This document shows, one piece after another, positions 1-7,310 of a stretch of DNA of 20,197 bases (its first letter is position 1; the number at the start of each line of letters is the position of its first letter). The notes under the pieces are model-generated. The model saw nothing but the letters and a program-made list of their open reading frames with translations, had not been told where the DNA came from and searched no databases. This stretch comes from JBBQNR01 sp038330145 (GTDB taxonomy: Bacteria > Actinomycetota > Thermoleophilia > Solirubrobacterales > JBBDJG01): the NCBI GenBank assembly GCA_038330145.1, contig JBBQNR010000053.1:1-20197 (forward strand). Direction: 5' to 3'. Made by a program: the position numbers and the translations under genes.

Positions 1-504
1 CTCGATCAACCGCACGTCCATCGAGGGCCCTCCCGGCAGCACCTCTCCGCCCGCTCCCATCAGCGCGAGCACCCGCACTACATATGCGCGCGTCTCCGCA
101 TAGGGCGGCACGCAGCCGCAGCGCGCCACCGGCGCAGGTCCGGCGTTGTAGGCGGCGAGTGCCAGCGACACCGACGCGAACTCGCGCAGCAGATCACGCA
201 TCAGGTGCGCCTGTGCCGAGATCGACTCATGGGGATCGAACGGGTTGCGCAGGCCGTACGTGCGCGCGGTGCCCGGCATGAACTGCGCGATGCCGCGCGC
301 GCCGGCGGGTGACACGGCGAACGGGTTGAAGCCGCTCTCCGCGTAGATCTGAGCTGCCAGCAGCGCGGCGGAGACATTCCAGCGGCTCGCGGCGCGGGCG
401 ATCGAGTCGCGGTAGACGGCTGGGACGAACGAGGGAACGGCACTGCGGCCGTCGGCCACGGCGGGAGCCGATCGCGGGTTCAGGCCGTAGCCGTAGTGCC
501 ACGG
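1..504 (-). pseudogene. 3' fragment of interrupted host gene: lytic transglycosylase (SLT) domain
   Basis: The minus strand is open in frame from 504 to the window edge (168 codons) with no start at its upstream end. It begins with PWHYGYGLNP, completing the WEPWH zinc motif of a VanY peptidase whose N-terminal part lies at 13696-14499. A lytic transglycosylase domain follows, with IYAESGFNP (catalytic Glu), GARGIAQFMPGTA and AAYNAGPAPV. Such domains cleave the glycan strand of peptidoglycan. The intact protein would therefore carry an endopeptidase and a glycan-cleaving domain in one chain. Here the fragment is cut from its promoter and N-terminus by the element starting at 505. An internal GTG near 459 could restart translation, but no ribosome binding site supports it. 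The true C-terminus lies beyond position 1. Confidence 0.85.
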
Positions 505-511
505 CTCCCAC
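505..511 (+). repeat. attL core, CTCCCAC
   Basis: The left copy of the 7-bp identity shared by the two element ends. To its left is host coding sequence (antisense CCG TGG CAC = P W H). To its right is element sequence starting CTTCACCCGGAA. In the inferred attP, short arms TTCCG (13687-13691) and CGGAA (519-523) flank the core as an inverted repeat, centred near the CA at 509-510. The exact crossover dinucleotide cannot be read from one integrated copy. Confidence 0.85.
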
Positions 512-733
512 CTTCACCCGGAAAAACAGTCGAATGGCCTGGCGCTGCCCCCGATCGTGGTTCAGGCGCCCGAGCGGCGACCGGTCACCGGGCGCTCAGA
601 CGGCGTCCGCGTGCTCCAGGTGCAGCCGCTGGAGGAGCCGATCCCGAAGCCCAAGTGCCAGCCGGTCACAGCGCCTACGTGGCCCGCAGACGATGCCGCC
701 CCAGTCGAGCAGCGAAAGAGGTCCCCGCGATGA
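512..733 (+). pseudogene. Detached C-terminal coding tail of the integrase (73 codons, joined only in the circular form)
   Basis: Reading on from the core in the integrase frame (CAC at 509-511 equals CAC at 13700-13702), the frame stays open for 73 codons to TGA at 731-733. The predicted tail starts LHPEKQSNGL and ends EQRKRSPR; it is rich in Pro and Arg. I counted G or C at the third position in 59 of 73 codons, which fits coding use in this genome. In the integrated state the segment has no start and is cut off from the integrase. In the excised circle it would extend the integrase from 562 shared residues to 635. That it is translated is inference from the open frame and base composition. 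Confidence 0.7.
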
Positions 734-788
734 GAACGTGCGCGACGGACCGGGTGCGGCGCCTCGCTCGAAGGGAGGCGCTAAAGAC

Positions 789-806
789 CCCTCCCCCGGG
801 GGAGGG
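789..806. terminator. Perfect palindrome between convergent reading frames
   Basis: CCCTCCCCCGGGGGAGGG is a perfect 18-bp palindrome. It lies between the end of the integrase tail frame (733, plus) and the stop codon of the lipoprotein gene (807, minus). The position suits a terminator serving both strands, but there is no run of T on either side and the hairpin would have almost no loop. Confidence 0.5.
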
Positions 807-1181
807 CTAGTCGCCAGTGAAGGCGGGCGTGCGCTCTGTGGCATTCAACGCTGTGCCGATCTCGTTAGACCAACCGTCAGATGCTCCATCGATCTCAATC
901 GAAATTCCGGTAAATCCCCCGTTGTCTTGCGAGAACCGGATATACGCGTCGCCACCATTCAGTTCGTACTCGGATACCCAATTGGGCTTTTGCGGGACGA
1001 CAGCGCGGAACTCATCGATGATCCCCTTACGCTCAAGAAGTCTTACTTCTCTGTAGCCGGGCTGCGAGGACTTTTCGTCAGCGGACTCGGGGCCGACCGA
1101 AGCGCACCCAAGGGCCAATGGCAACAGCGAGAAGAGCAACGCCACAAAGATCGAAGACCACTTGCGCCGCCGTCGAGGCAT
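807..1181 (-). CDS. Small putative lipoprotein
   Basis: A 124-aa protein. The start at 1181 is chosen because it opens with a classic export signal: MPRRRRK, then a hydrophobic run IFVALLFSLLPLALG, then Cys26 followed by ASVGPES. The Cys after LALG suits lipidation by signal peptidase II, although the residues before it are not the ideal lipobox. An upstream in-frame start at 1370 would bury the signal, so I reject it. The mature part is polar and of no family I recognise, with WVSEYELNGGDAYIRFSQ as a plausible beta-rich core. It is the only exported protein on the element. Lipoproteins on mobile elements sometimes act in surface exclusion; nothing here proves that. No convincing Shine-Dalgarno precedes the start. 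Confidence 0.6.
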   Translation of the reverse strand: MPRRRRKWSSIFVALLFSLLPLALGCASVGPESADEKSSQPGYREVRLLERKGIIDEFRAVVPQKPNWVSEYELNGGDAYIRFSQDNGGFTGISIEIDGASDGWSNEIGTALNATERTPAFTGD

Positions 1182-1550
1182 AAGCGTTGTCTCGTCAGGT
1201 TCTAGCCGGACCTTTAGCTGCCCGTCGCAAGGAGTTGTCCCCGGCGGGCGGCACTTTCCCGTGCGCCACTGTGGACGCTCCTGCTCCGGCATCTGACGCC
1301 CGCTACTGCTCAGGTGCGTGCAGGGCCGCGCATAGCCGAGCGCGGCGGTCAGACGCGCAGACAGGCGCAAAGACGAACCCTCCGCTACGGCTCGGAGCCT
1401 ATGCCGAAGATGTGGCGCGGGCGGTCCTTCGCGGCGGGGGAGATCACGATCCGGTTCCGTGGCTGAGCTGCGACCGATCCGCCGGGCTTGCTGTCACGCT
1501 CGGCCGAAGTAGTTGAGAGCGCAAGCGACGCAACGAACAGGAGGAAACCG
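1182..1550. other. Divergent intergenic region
   Basis: About 370 bases separate the lipoprotein (minus) from the coiled-coil gene (plus). Apart from the ribosome binding site AGGAGGA at 1539-1545 I see no clear promoter hexamers, repeats or coding frame. A minus-strand frame at 1385-1609 overlaps the downstream gene's binding site and start and is probably chance. Confidence 0.5.
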
Positions 1551-2366
1551 ATGTCCAACGAGCAGACCAAGACGGGGCCGCTGAAGCTCCAGCTTTCGCC
1601 GCCAAACATGGAGGCCGCGCGAGCCGTGCAAAAGCTGCGCGGTTCCGGCAGCCACTCGACGTCCGACCTCTGGCTGCCCGAGGGCCTGTGGCCCGAGCTC
1701 GATGAGCTTCGCAGCGAGCACCTTCGCGTCCGCTCGCAGGTCGCCGCCGAGCTAACTGCGCTCGAGGCTCTCGATCAACGCTTCCGCGAGGAGGACAAGC
1801 AGCACGAGCACAAGCTTTGCCAGGCGCACCGCGACGGTGACCCGGCGTCCGTCGAGGACCGTCGCACCCCGAGCGAGCAGCGCGAGGGCGAGCGCGAGGC
1901 GATCGAGGAGCGGCTCTGGGCCGGCGTGATCGTGTTCGCCGAGATCGTCGATCAGGTGGTCGCCCTGTCCCGCGAGCGCGAGGATTCCTGGCTTGCCGAC
2001 CTCCGGTCCCAGCTGGGGCCGGCGCGGGAGAAGCGTGCTGAGGCTCAGCGGCTGCTCGAGGAGGCGAAGGCCGAGGAGTGGGCGCTGCACCGCCGCGGCC
2101 AGTGGGTTCAGATCACCGCCGACGACGGCCCGCTCGGCAGGCAACCGGCACCGACGCCCGAGCCGCCGCCCAAGCAGTTCTCGGCCGAGGTCGCGTCGTC
2201 GATGTTGGAGCGGCCGTGGCACAAGCGCCGCAAGCACGACGAGGAGGAGCCGATGACCTCCTGGCAGCACAGCCGCCAGCCGGCCGACGGGGACGACCTC
2301 GAGCCGGTCGACGGGGACGAGACGGGCCAGATCAGCGAGCTGGTCGAGTCCGAGGCCATTGTATGA
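1551..2366 (+). CDS. Coiled-coil protein of unknown function
   Basis: A 271-aa protein. The start at 1551 has AGGAGGA six bases upstream, much better than the longer frame from 1488. The middle (about residues 45-185) is highly charged and heptad-like, with stretches such as LRSEHLRVRSQVAAELTALE and AREKRAEAQRLLEEAKAEEW, and is probably a long helical coiled coil. The last 70 residues are acidic and disordered-looking (DGDDLEPVDGDETGQ). There is no signal peptide, membrane segment or catalytic motif. Its stop overlaps the start of the next gene (ATGA), so the two are translationally coupled and probably act together. A scaffold or DNA-transaction accessory role is possible but unsupported. 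Confidence 0.75.
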   Translation: MSNEQTKTGPLKLQLSPPNMEAARAVQKLRGSGSHSTSDLWLPEGLWPELDELRSEHLRVRSQVAAELTALEALDQRFREEDKQHEHKLCQAHRDGDPASVEDRRTPSEQREGEREAIEERLWAGVIVFAEIVDQVVALSREREDSWLADLRSQLGPAREKRAEAQRLLEEAKAEEWALHRRGQWVQITADDGPLGRQPAPTPEPPPKQFSAEVASSMLERPWHKRRKHDEEEPMTSWQHSRQPADGDDLEPVDGDETGQISELVESEAIV

Positions 2367-2569
2367 GCGCCCCGGACCTCGATGCCCTCTACGCAGAGGC
2401 CGAGAACGAGGCCACCGACGCGTTCATGCGGCAACGGTTCGGGTTGCAGCCCGTGGACGACCCCTCCGGCCTGCTCGGTCAGCCGAGCGGAACGCCGCCC
2501 CCCGAGGCGAGCGAGGACGAGATGTTCGAGTCGTACATGCGGCGCTACTTCCCCGGCAGCGTCGGGTAG
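2363..2569 (+). CDS. 68-aa acidic protein with a duplicated MRxxF motif
   Basis: It starts at ATG 2363 inside the stop of the coiled-coil gene (ATGA). The protein holds two similar segments, DAFMRQRFG (about residues 19-27) and ESYMRRYFPG (about residues 56-65), separated by a Pro/Gly-rich acidic linker. Two copies of a short aromatic-basic motif in a small acidic chain suggest a two-site adaptor binding a partner twice. I do not recognise the family. Coupling to the 271-aa coiled-coil protein makes that the likeliest partner. Confidence 0.65.
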   Translation: MSAPDLDALYAEAENEATDAFMRQRFGLQPVDDPSGLLGQPSGTPPPEASEDEMFESYMRRYFPGSVG

Positions 2570-2602
2570 CCGGCTCGCCCCCACCCGATTACGCTAGAGA
2601 CC

Positions 2603-2647
2603 GGCGCACCCTCCCTAACCGGCTTCGGCCAACCAGGTAGGTGCGCC
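2603..2647. terminator. Nested hairpin between convergent genes
   Basis: Outer arms GGCGCACC (2603-2610) and GGTGCGCC (2640-2647) are perfect complements. Inside lies a smaller hairpin, GGC-TTCG-GCC (2621-2630), with the stable UUCG tetraloop. It sits between the stop at 2569 (plus) and the stop at 2678 (minus), so a two-way terminator is the natural reading. There is no strong T-tract. Confidence 0.55.
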
Positions 2648-2677
2648 CTTCGTACACGGCAGGCGCCAGACGTGCGC

Positions 2678-3268
2678 CTAGAAAAAGAACATGGCGCTCA
2701 CTCCTGGCGAGACGCCAACGATGACCTCGATCTGTTCGTGCGATGAAAGCGCCCGGACGTAGGCGCTCGCCCGCTTGTTGCCCTCGAGGATCACCGGCAC
2801 CGCCTCCAAGTCCTCGGCGACCGCGATAAGGGGTGGATGCCTCTGGCCCTCGCTGACGGCTTGTGCCAAGTCGGTGATGGCCTCGCTGAGGCCCTCGGCC
2901 TGCACAGTCGAGGGACCCTCGGCTCCGTCGCGAACAAGGCGTGAGCCGGCTGTGAGCTGCACGAAGGTCGGGTACTTCAGATGCCGGAAGCCGCCGAGTT
3001 CGTCAACGGTTACGACGCCCCGAAACCAACTCACGTCACTCGGCAGCCCTCTGAATAGGGCCGCATCGTGGCCGAAGCCGCGCGCTCCGGCCAGAGCCGT
3101 ACGGCGGCGTTGATTCTGCGCGGCGTCGTCGAGGTTCGCGCCGGGTCCGGCATCCTCAGCTTGTAGCCCCGAGTCCCGGTATCGCTCAGCCCATCGGGGC
3201 GCGTTGGCCTCCGACCGAATGAACGCGAGGACCATCTCGTCCTCGGTGATTTCCTGAACGTCGCGCAT
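2678..3268 (-). CDS. ParB-like third gene of the restriction-modification operon
   Basis: A 196-aa protein, 28 bases after the endonuclease stop on the same strand, so probably its operon partner. Near the C-terminus, about residues 150-175, VPVILEGNKRASAYVRAL resembles the ParB/sulfiredoxin-like nucleotide-binding fold, in which a (V/L)(I/L)EGN-(H/K)R-xxA segment forms the binding core. Upstream are RGVVTVDELGGF and FVQLTAGSRLV, which look conserved but carry no catalytic signature I can name. The protein ends in a hydrophobic tail, VSAMFFF. It may be a regulator, specificity helper or separate defence effector. The family assignment is moderate; the role is unknown. Confidence 0.65.
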   Translation of the reverse strand: MRDVQEITEDEMVLAFIRSEANAPRWAERYRDSGLQAEDAGPGANLDDAAQNQRRRTALAGARGFGHDAALFRGLPSDVSWFRGVVTVDELGGFRHLKYPTFVQLTAGSRLVRDGAEGPSTVQAEGLSEAITDLAQAVSEGQRHPPLIAVAEDLEAVPVILEGNKRASAYVRALSSHEQIEVIVGVSPGVSAMFFF

Positions 3269-3296
3269 TGGTCGTAGAGCGTGGCGGTCGCTCTGC

Positions 3297-4427
3297 TCAT
3301 GAACCGCGTGGCGCTGCGGTCCCTCGAAGCGCGGCCACCTCGGGCACGTCGATGAGGTGCGGCAAGGTCGAGAGCGTGTACGTCCTGCCTCCGGTGGCGA
3401 TCACCACGTCCACCAGCGCCGCGGGTCGCTCGCTCCATCCCTTGCCGTCGATGACCGCGCAGACCACGAGGCCACGTTGGGTGCCCGCCGTGGCGAGGGT
3501 GCGGAGTCGCGCGGCCTTGTCGCGCACGGTCCCGCCGTCCTCGCCGACCTTCGACTCGACGATCACGGTGGGCCCTTCGTCGGGCAGGAGGAAGTCGGGG
3601 CCGGGGTTGATCCCGTAACGCTGCGCCGTCTCACCCGCGCCAGCCGCCCCGCGCTTCGACTGGTGGAAGGGGATGCGTTCGCGCTCGAAAAGCTCCTTCA
3701 ACGGAAGCTCCAGGAGCGCGTCGCCCTTGACCTCGGAGTAGGCGTCTTGGACCTGCCTCCAGACGCCGCCGACGTATCGCTGGTAGAGGAGGGCGGAGTA
3801 CGGCACGCCCTGGGCGTCGCGCTCCACGCTCGTCCAGCCCTCGCCGGTGTCGCGCTTGTCGAGCTTCGAGTGGAAGGACGTGGCCGACGCCTCCGGCACG
3901 GCGAGGATGCGCCGGTCCATGACAGCTATGACGGTCGAGCTGATGAGCGTCAAGAGGGCCTCGCGGCGGGCCAGCGCGGCGGTCCCCGTTGGTGCCTGCC
4001 GACGCTCCAGCGTCTTGAGCGCGTTGCCGGTAACCGCTGACTCCGGCGCGACGAGCTTCGTGGTCGCGGCGAGCTCATTGTGGGTGAGGCCGACGATCAT
4101 CCGCAGCGGGGCCAGCGCGGCTCCGTCACGTAGGAGCGCGGCGTGCAGTGTCTCCACCCTCACGTCGCTGAAGTCGCGCGTCTCCTCTGCGAGCACACGG
4201 TAGGCGCGCTCGAAGTCGCCCTCGCTCGTCATCGCGTCGCCCCTCGGGATCAAGTGGAACGACGGCTGCGTCGTGGCGACGAAGCTCTCGGCCAGGATTG
4301 CCCGCGCCTCGGCGGCGGCGTCTCCCGTCTTGGCGAGAACGATCGCGACCGCCTGCCCTCGCGCGTGCTGCTGCTCTGCCGTCCCGGCCGCAGCGAGGAT
4401 CGCCCGCTCGCTGTCAGACAGCGGCAC
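3297..4427 (-). CDS. PD-(D/E)XK restriction endonuclease
   Basis: A 376-aa protein whose start overlaps the methyltransferase stop by 14 bases, the usual layout of a type II restriction-modification pair. The C-terminal third has the nuclease signature: Pro277-Asp278 in GINPGPDFLL and Glu291-Ser292-Lys293 in TVIVESKV, spaced as in PD-(D/E)XK enzymes, so metal-dependent double-strand cleavage is expected. The N-terminal 200 residues are mostly helical and have no recognised fold; they probably provide target recognition. The recognition sequence cannot be read. It appears intact. Confidence 0.8.
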   Translation of the reverse strand: MPLSDSERAILAAAGTAEQQHARGQAVAIVLAKTGDAAAEARAILAESFVATTQPSFHLIPRGDAMTSEGDFERAYRVLAEETRDFSDVRVETLHAALLRDGAALAPLRMIVGLTHNELAATTKLVAPESAVTGNALKTLERRQAPTGTAALARREALLTLISSTVIAVMDRRILAVPEASATSFHSKLDKRDTGEGWTSVERDAQGVPYSALLYQRYVGGVWRQVQDAYSEVKGDALLELPLKELFERERIPFHQSKRGAAGAGETAQRYGINPGPDFLLPDEGPTVIVESKVGEDGGTVRDKAARLRTLATAGTQRGLVVCAVIDGKGWSERPAALVDVVIATGGRTYTLSTLPHLIDVPEVAALRGTAAPRGS

Positions 4428-5388
4428 GCAGGACCCCAGGCGGGTCGTCCGCGACGTCCTCGGCGATTCTCGTCAGTCCGACCTCGACGTGCTCCCGGTG
4501 AAGCTCCAGCCCTCCGGCAGCCCGACCGTGGCGCCGTGCGACGACGGTCGTGGTGGCGCTCCCGGCGAAGGGGTCGATCACGGTGCCGCCGGTGGGGCAA
4601 CACGCCTTCACGAAGAAGCTCGCCAGTCCCTCGGGCATGACGGCCGTGTGGTCGCCCGCCGGCCCGTAGTGCTGGTTGTAGCTCTGCGGAACGGCGATGA
4701 CGTTCCCTGGATCAGCGCCGCCGTGGGCGTAGGTCTTGGTGCGGTCGCGTCCGAAACCGGCGTCGGTGTTCCGCCGCCCGTTCTCGTCGAGCTTGCGCCG
4801 CTCTATCTCCTCGGCTGTGGTCTTGTAGGGCACCCGGACGGCGTCGAGGTCGAAGAACGGACGCGCGCCCCTCGCGAAGGCATAGACGTACTCGAACGAG
4901 TCCTTCGTCCGGGGGCCGAAGCGCCCAGGGATCGAGTTGGGCTTCGCCCAGATGTACGTCTCGAGCCAGCGCCAGCCGAGGTGCTGAAGCGCGAGGACCA
5001 GCTCGTAGACGAACGGGTGGCGCTGGCCTCGCAAGGGGCCGCTCTTGGCGACGCGGTTCTTGATGTTGAGCACGAACCAGCCGGTGTCCTTCGTCGCCGC
5101 CAGCATCGGCCGCGCGAAGTCCAGGAACCACTCGACGTAGCGGTCGGGGTGGATGCGCGAGTAGGCGCGAGCGTCCGCGTACGGCGGACTCGTGAAGAAA
5201 AGGTCCACGCTCGACTCAGGGAGCGCCGGCAGCCAAGCCAGGGAGTCGCCCCAGGTCACCCCGTCGCGCAGCAGTTGGTCCAGCGCGCTCGACGGGGCAG
5301 CGGGCGGCTTCGGGAGGCCCGACTCGACCGCCTGTAAGAACCGGGTCATGGCGGCGAAATCTACGCCGCACGCCGGTCGCTGAGTCAT
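4414..5388 (-). CDS. Site-specific DNA methyltransferase, beta class (probably N4-cytosine)
   Basis: A 324-aa protein. The catalytic motif IV, TSPPY, is at residues 66-70, and the S-adenosylmethionine-binding motif I, DPFAGSATT, is near the end at 272-280. This permuted order defines the beta class, and TSPPY is most typical of N4-cytosine enzymes, though N6-adenine members exist. It should protect host and element DNA from the endonuclease encoded just downstream. The start at 5388 is the first ATG before TSPPY with reasonable spacing; an alternative at 5349 would remove 13 residues. Neither has a Shine-Dalgarno. It diverges from the 306-aa gene across a 92-bp gap that must hold both promoters. 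Confidence 0.85.
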   Translation of the reverse strand: MTQRPACGVDFAAMTRFLQAVESGLPKPPAAPSSALDQLLRDGVTWGDSLAWLPALPESSVDLFFTSPPYADARAYSRIHPDRYVEWFLDFARPMLAATKDTGWFVLNIKNRVAKSGPLRGQRHPFVYELVLALQHLGWRWLETYIWAKPNSIPGRFGPRTKDSFEYVYAFARGARPFFDLDAVRVPYKTTAEEIERRKLDENGRRNTDAGFGRDRTKTYAHGGADPGNVIAVPQSYNQHYGPAGDHTAVMPEGLASFFVKACCPTGGTVIDPFAGSATTTVVARRHGRAAGGLELHREHVEVGLTRIAEDVADDPPGVLRAAV

Positions 5389-5468
5389 ACAGATGATCTG
5401 ACCGGCGACGGCGCCCGGACCTGCCGCCGGCTGAAGCTGCTGCCACCACCGGGAGGTCGCTGAGGGCG

Positions 5469-5474
5469 TAGGGT
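5469..5474 (+). promoter_or_regulatory. Extended -10 TAGGGT of a leaderless promoter
   Basis: TAGGGT fits the actinobacterial -10 consensus TANNNT. Its last base is exactly seven bases before the A of the ATG at 5481, so transcription would start on the start codon and give a leaderless mRNA for the 306-aa gene and its PIN partner. No ribosome binding site precedes this start, which agrees. Confidence 0.6.
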
Positions 5475-5480
5475 TGGGGC

Positions 5481-6401
5481 ATGACCTCGACCGTTGTCCT
5501 CGACCTGCACGGCAGCCGCGCCCGCGAAGGCGTGGACATCGACGCGCTCGAGAGCTTCCTGACCCACCTGAGGGCGGCGCTGCGGGAGTATTGGCGCGCC
5601 GGCCAGGGCGAGATGCCGCGAAAGGGCGGTCGGCCCCATCAGCGCGAGGCCGCGGCAACGGCGTTCCGCCTGATCGAGTTCCAGACCGGCAGCGGGATCG
5701 CGACGCTCGCCCCGGCGACAAGCGCGGAGGTCGACGACACCGACCTGCTGCTCGACGACGCGGGCGAGCCGCTGGCCGTGACCACGCTGCGCGGGCTGCT
5801 TGACGACGTGGACGCCGACGCAGGGCTGCCCGACCCGGTCGTCGAAGCCCTCGGGATGGCGCGCCGCGCCATCGGCGATGACGGCCACTTCGGCATCAAG
5901 CTGGCCGGTGATCGTGGTCGTCAGGTGCGGAAAGTCGTGATCGACGAGGAGAAGGTGAAGCGGTTGCAGCGAGCGGAGCCGGACGAGGTCGAGGGCACCG
6001 TGACGGTCATCGGGCGCCTGCACATGATCGAGGCGTTCCCGCCCAACCGGCGCCTCGCGATCAAAGCGCAGGACGGGATCGACTGGACCTGCACCTACCC
6101 CGACCACCTGCACTCCGTCGTCACCAAGCTGGTCGAGCGGCTGGTGCGGATCACCGGCCACGGCCGACGCGTCACGGCTGCGACCGGCCGGCTTCGCATC
6201 GAGAGCCTGGACCCGATCCCCGAGCACGCGCAGGATCCGCTGTTCACGCAGGAGACGGTGCCGGTCCTCCGGCTGCAGGCGGACCAGAAGGTCACCCGCC
6301 CGCAGGGCCTCGCCTCGCTCGTCGATGAAGAATGGACCGACGAAGACGACGAGAAGACTCGTCGGTTCCTCGAGGCGACTCTCGGCGAGACGCAGCCCTA
6401 G
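5481..6401 (+). CDS. 306-aa partner of the PIN nuclease, unknown family
   Basis: A 306-aa soluble protein. The N-terminus, TVVLDLHGSRAREGVDIDAL then ESFLTHLRAALREYW, suggests a beta strand followed by a helix. The middle has TGSGIATLAPA, and the C-terminal half (VTVIGRLHMIEAF, LAIKAQDGIDWTCTY, RVTAATGRLRIESLDPI) looks like a small beta-barrel or OB-like fold. No catalytic motif is recognised. The PIN gene begins two bases after its stop, so the two are coupled. By position it would be the antitoxin, but typical VapB antitoxins are 70-90 aa with an obvious DNA-binding fold, and this is much larger. It may instead be a functional partner rather than an inhibitor. Confidence 0.7.
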   Translation: MTSTVVLDLHGSRAREGVDIDALESFLTHLRAALREYWRAGQGEMPRKGGRPHQREAAATAFRLIEFQTGSGIATLAPATSAEVDDTDLLLDDAGEPLAVTTLRGLLDDVDADAGLPDPVVEALGMARRAIGDDGHFGIKLAGDRGRQVRKVVIDEEKVKRLQRAEPDEVEGTVTVIGRLHMIEAFPPNRRLAIKAQDGIDWTCTYPDHLHSVVTKLVERLVRITGHGRRVTAATGRLRIESLDPIPEHAQDPLFTQETVPVLRLQADQKVTRPQGLASLVDEEWTDEDDEKTRRFLEATLGETQP

Positions 6402-6403
6402 AA

Positions 6404-6844
6404 GTGGCGACGGCGGGAGCCGCGGGCGACGGCCCGGAGACGATCCTCTGCGATACGTCGTTCGTGAGCATCGTGCAGGTGCGAGGCGTCCTGGCAACGT
6501 GGCCGGCCGATATTCGCGACCGCCTCGATAACGCCGTGCTGGCGATCAGCGTCGTGACGCTCGCGGAGCTGCGCGACGGCCACATCTACGCGGGCTGGGG
6601 TGCGGCACTTCGCGCCCGCGCAGAGGGGCTGATCGCCGCCTACCTCTGGGTGCCGCTCGACATGGCGACCGTGGACGAGTGCGCGCGACTTCGAGCGGCG
6701 TGCCGAACCGGGGGCCTGACCGTGCCCGACAACGACATTTGGATCGCGGCGACGGCGAACGTGCGCGACTGGACGCTGGTGTCCTGCGACGGGCACTTCG
6801 ACGCGATCCCCGACGTCGACCACCTGCGGCTCAGCCCGACGTAA
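6404..6844 (+). CDS. PIN-domain ribonuclease, VapC-like
   Basis: A 146-aa protein. I choose the GTG at 6404, two bases after the preceding stop, because it leaves a normal N-terminus before the first PIN strand; the longer frame overlaps the upstream gene heavily. The acidic metal-binding residues of PIN nucleases are all present: Asp17 in LCDTSF, Glu55 in TLAELRDG, Asp109/Asp111 in VPDNDIWIAA and Asp129 in VSCDGHFD. Such proteins cut RNA, and VapC toxins cut tRNA or rRNA. The chain is complete and looks active. Its partner is the unusual 306-aa protein upstream. Confidence 0.85.
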   Translation: MATAGAAGDGPETILCDTSFVSIVQVRGVLATWPADIRDRLDNAVLAISVVTLAELRDGHIYAGWGAALRARAEGLIAAYLWVPLDMATVDECARLRAACRTGGLTVPDNDIWIAATANVRDWTLVSCDGHFDAIPDVDHLRLSPT

Positions 6845-6887
6845 CGCACGACGGGTGTAGGTCCGGCCGGGTGCGCAGACTGGCGCG

Positions 6888-7310
6888 ATGCCACCGTCCC
6901 GCGTCCCTAAGCCCTGCATCGAGCGCCTGCCCTCGGGGGTCGGCTGCCCCGAGTACGCGATCCCAGGGAAATCGAGGTGCGATCAGCATCAGCGCGAGGC
7001 GCTCGCGACCGGGAAGATCAGCGGTGGCTCCACCCCACAATGGAGGCGGGCCCGTCGGCAGGCGCTAGATCGCGACGGATGGAAGTGCCGCGAGTGCGGA
7101 AAGACAGAGGCGGAGGCGAAGGCGGAGCGCCGCGACGGCAAGGGCCTGGAGGTACATCATCGGTCGGGCGCGGGAGTCCGCAGCGAGACGCATCAACTCG
7201 ACGACCTGGTGACGCTCTGCAAGCCGTGTCATCAGAAGACCCGGCCGAAGTCGTGGCAGGAGCACGTTGCAGCGACCCGAAAGAGAGGACGTCGATGCGT
7301 AAGGCGGTGA
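6888..7310 (+). CDS. HNH endonuclease
   Basis: A 140-aa protein. The N-terminus has a small zinc motif (Cys10, Cys20, Cys31, His34 in CDQH). The HNH core follows: DGWKCRECG (Cys67, Cys70), LEVHHRSG (His90-His91) and LVTLCKPCHQK (Cys111, Cys114, His115), the beta-beta-alpha metal finger of phage-type HNH nucleases. In phages such genes often sit next to terminase genes, but none is visible here. Its 3' end overlaps the RNase H gene by 16 bases, so they are co-expressed. A role in element DNA processing or replication is more likely than packaging. Confidence 0.85.
   Translation: MPPSRVPKPCIERLPSGVGCPEYAIPGKSRCDQHQREALATGKISGGSTPQWRRARRQALDRDGWKCRECGKTEAEAKAERRDGKGLEVHHRSGAGVRSETHQLDDLVTLCKPCHQKTRPKSWQEHVAATRKRGRRCVRR

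Noticed and set aside
534..1205. A 223-codon plus-strand frame near the left end
   Set aside because: It is in a different frame from the integrase tail and runs antisense through the lipoprotein gene; no start signal or conserved motif.
1385..1609. Minus-strand frame with a hydrophobic stretch (IGFLLFVASLALS)
   Set aside because: It overlaps the ribosome binding site and start of the coiled-coil gene and lacks a start signal of its own; probably chance.
4273..5337. A 354-codon plus-strand frame
   Set aside because: It is antisense to the methyltransferase and endonuclease, both of which have clear motifs; long antisense frames are expected at this GC content.
5385..6497. A 370-codon minus-strand frame opposite the 306-aa gene
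   Set aside because: It is a mirror of the coding strand; the plus-strand gene has a promoter, is coupled to a PIN gene and is the better reading.
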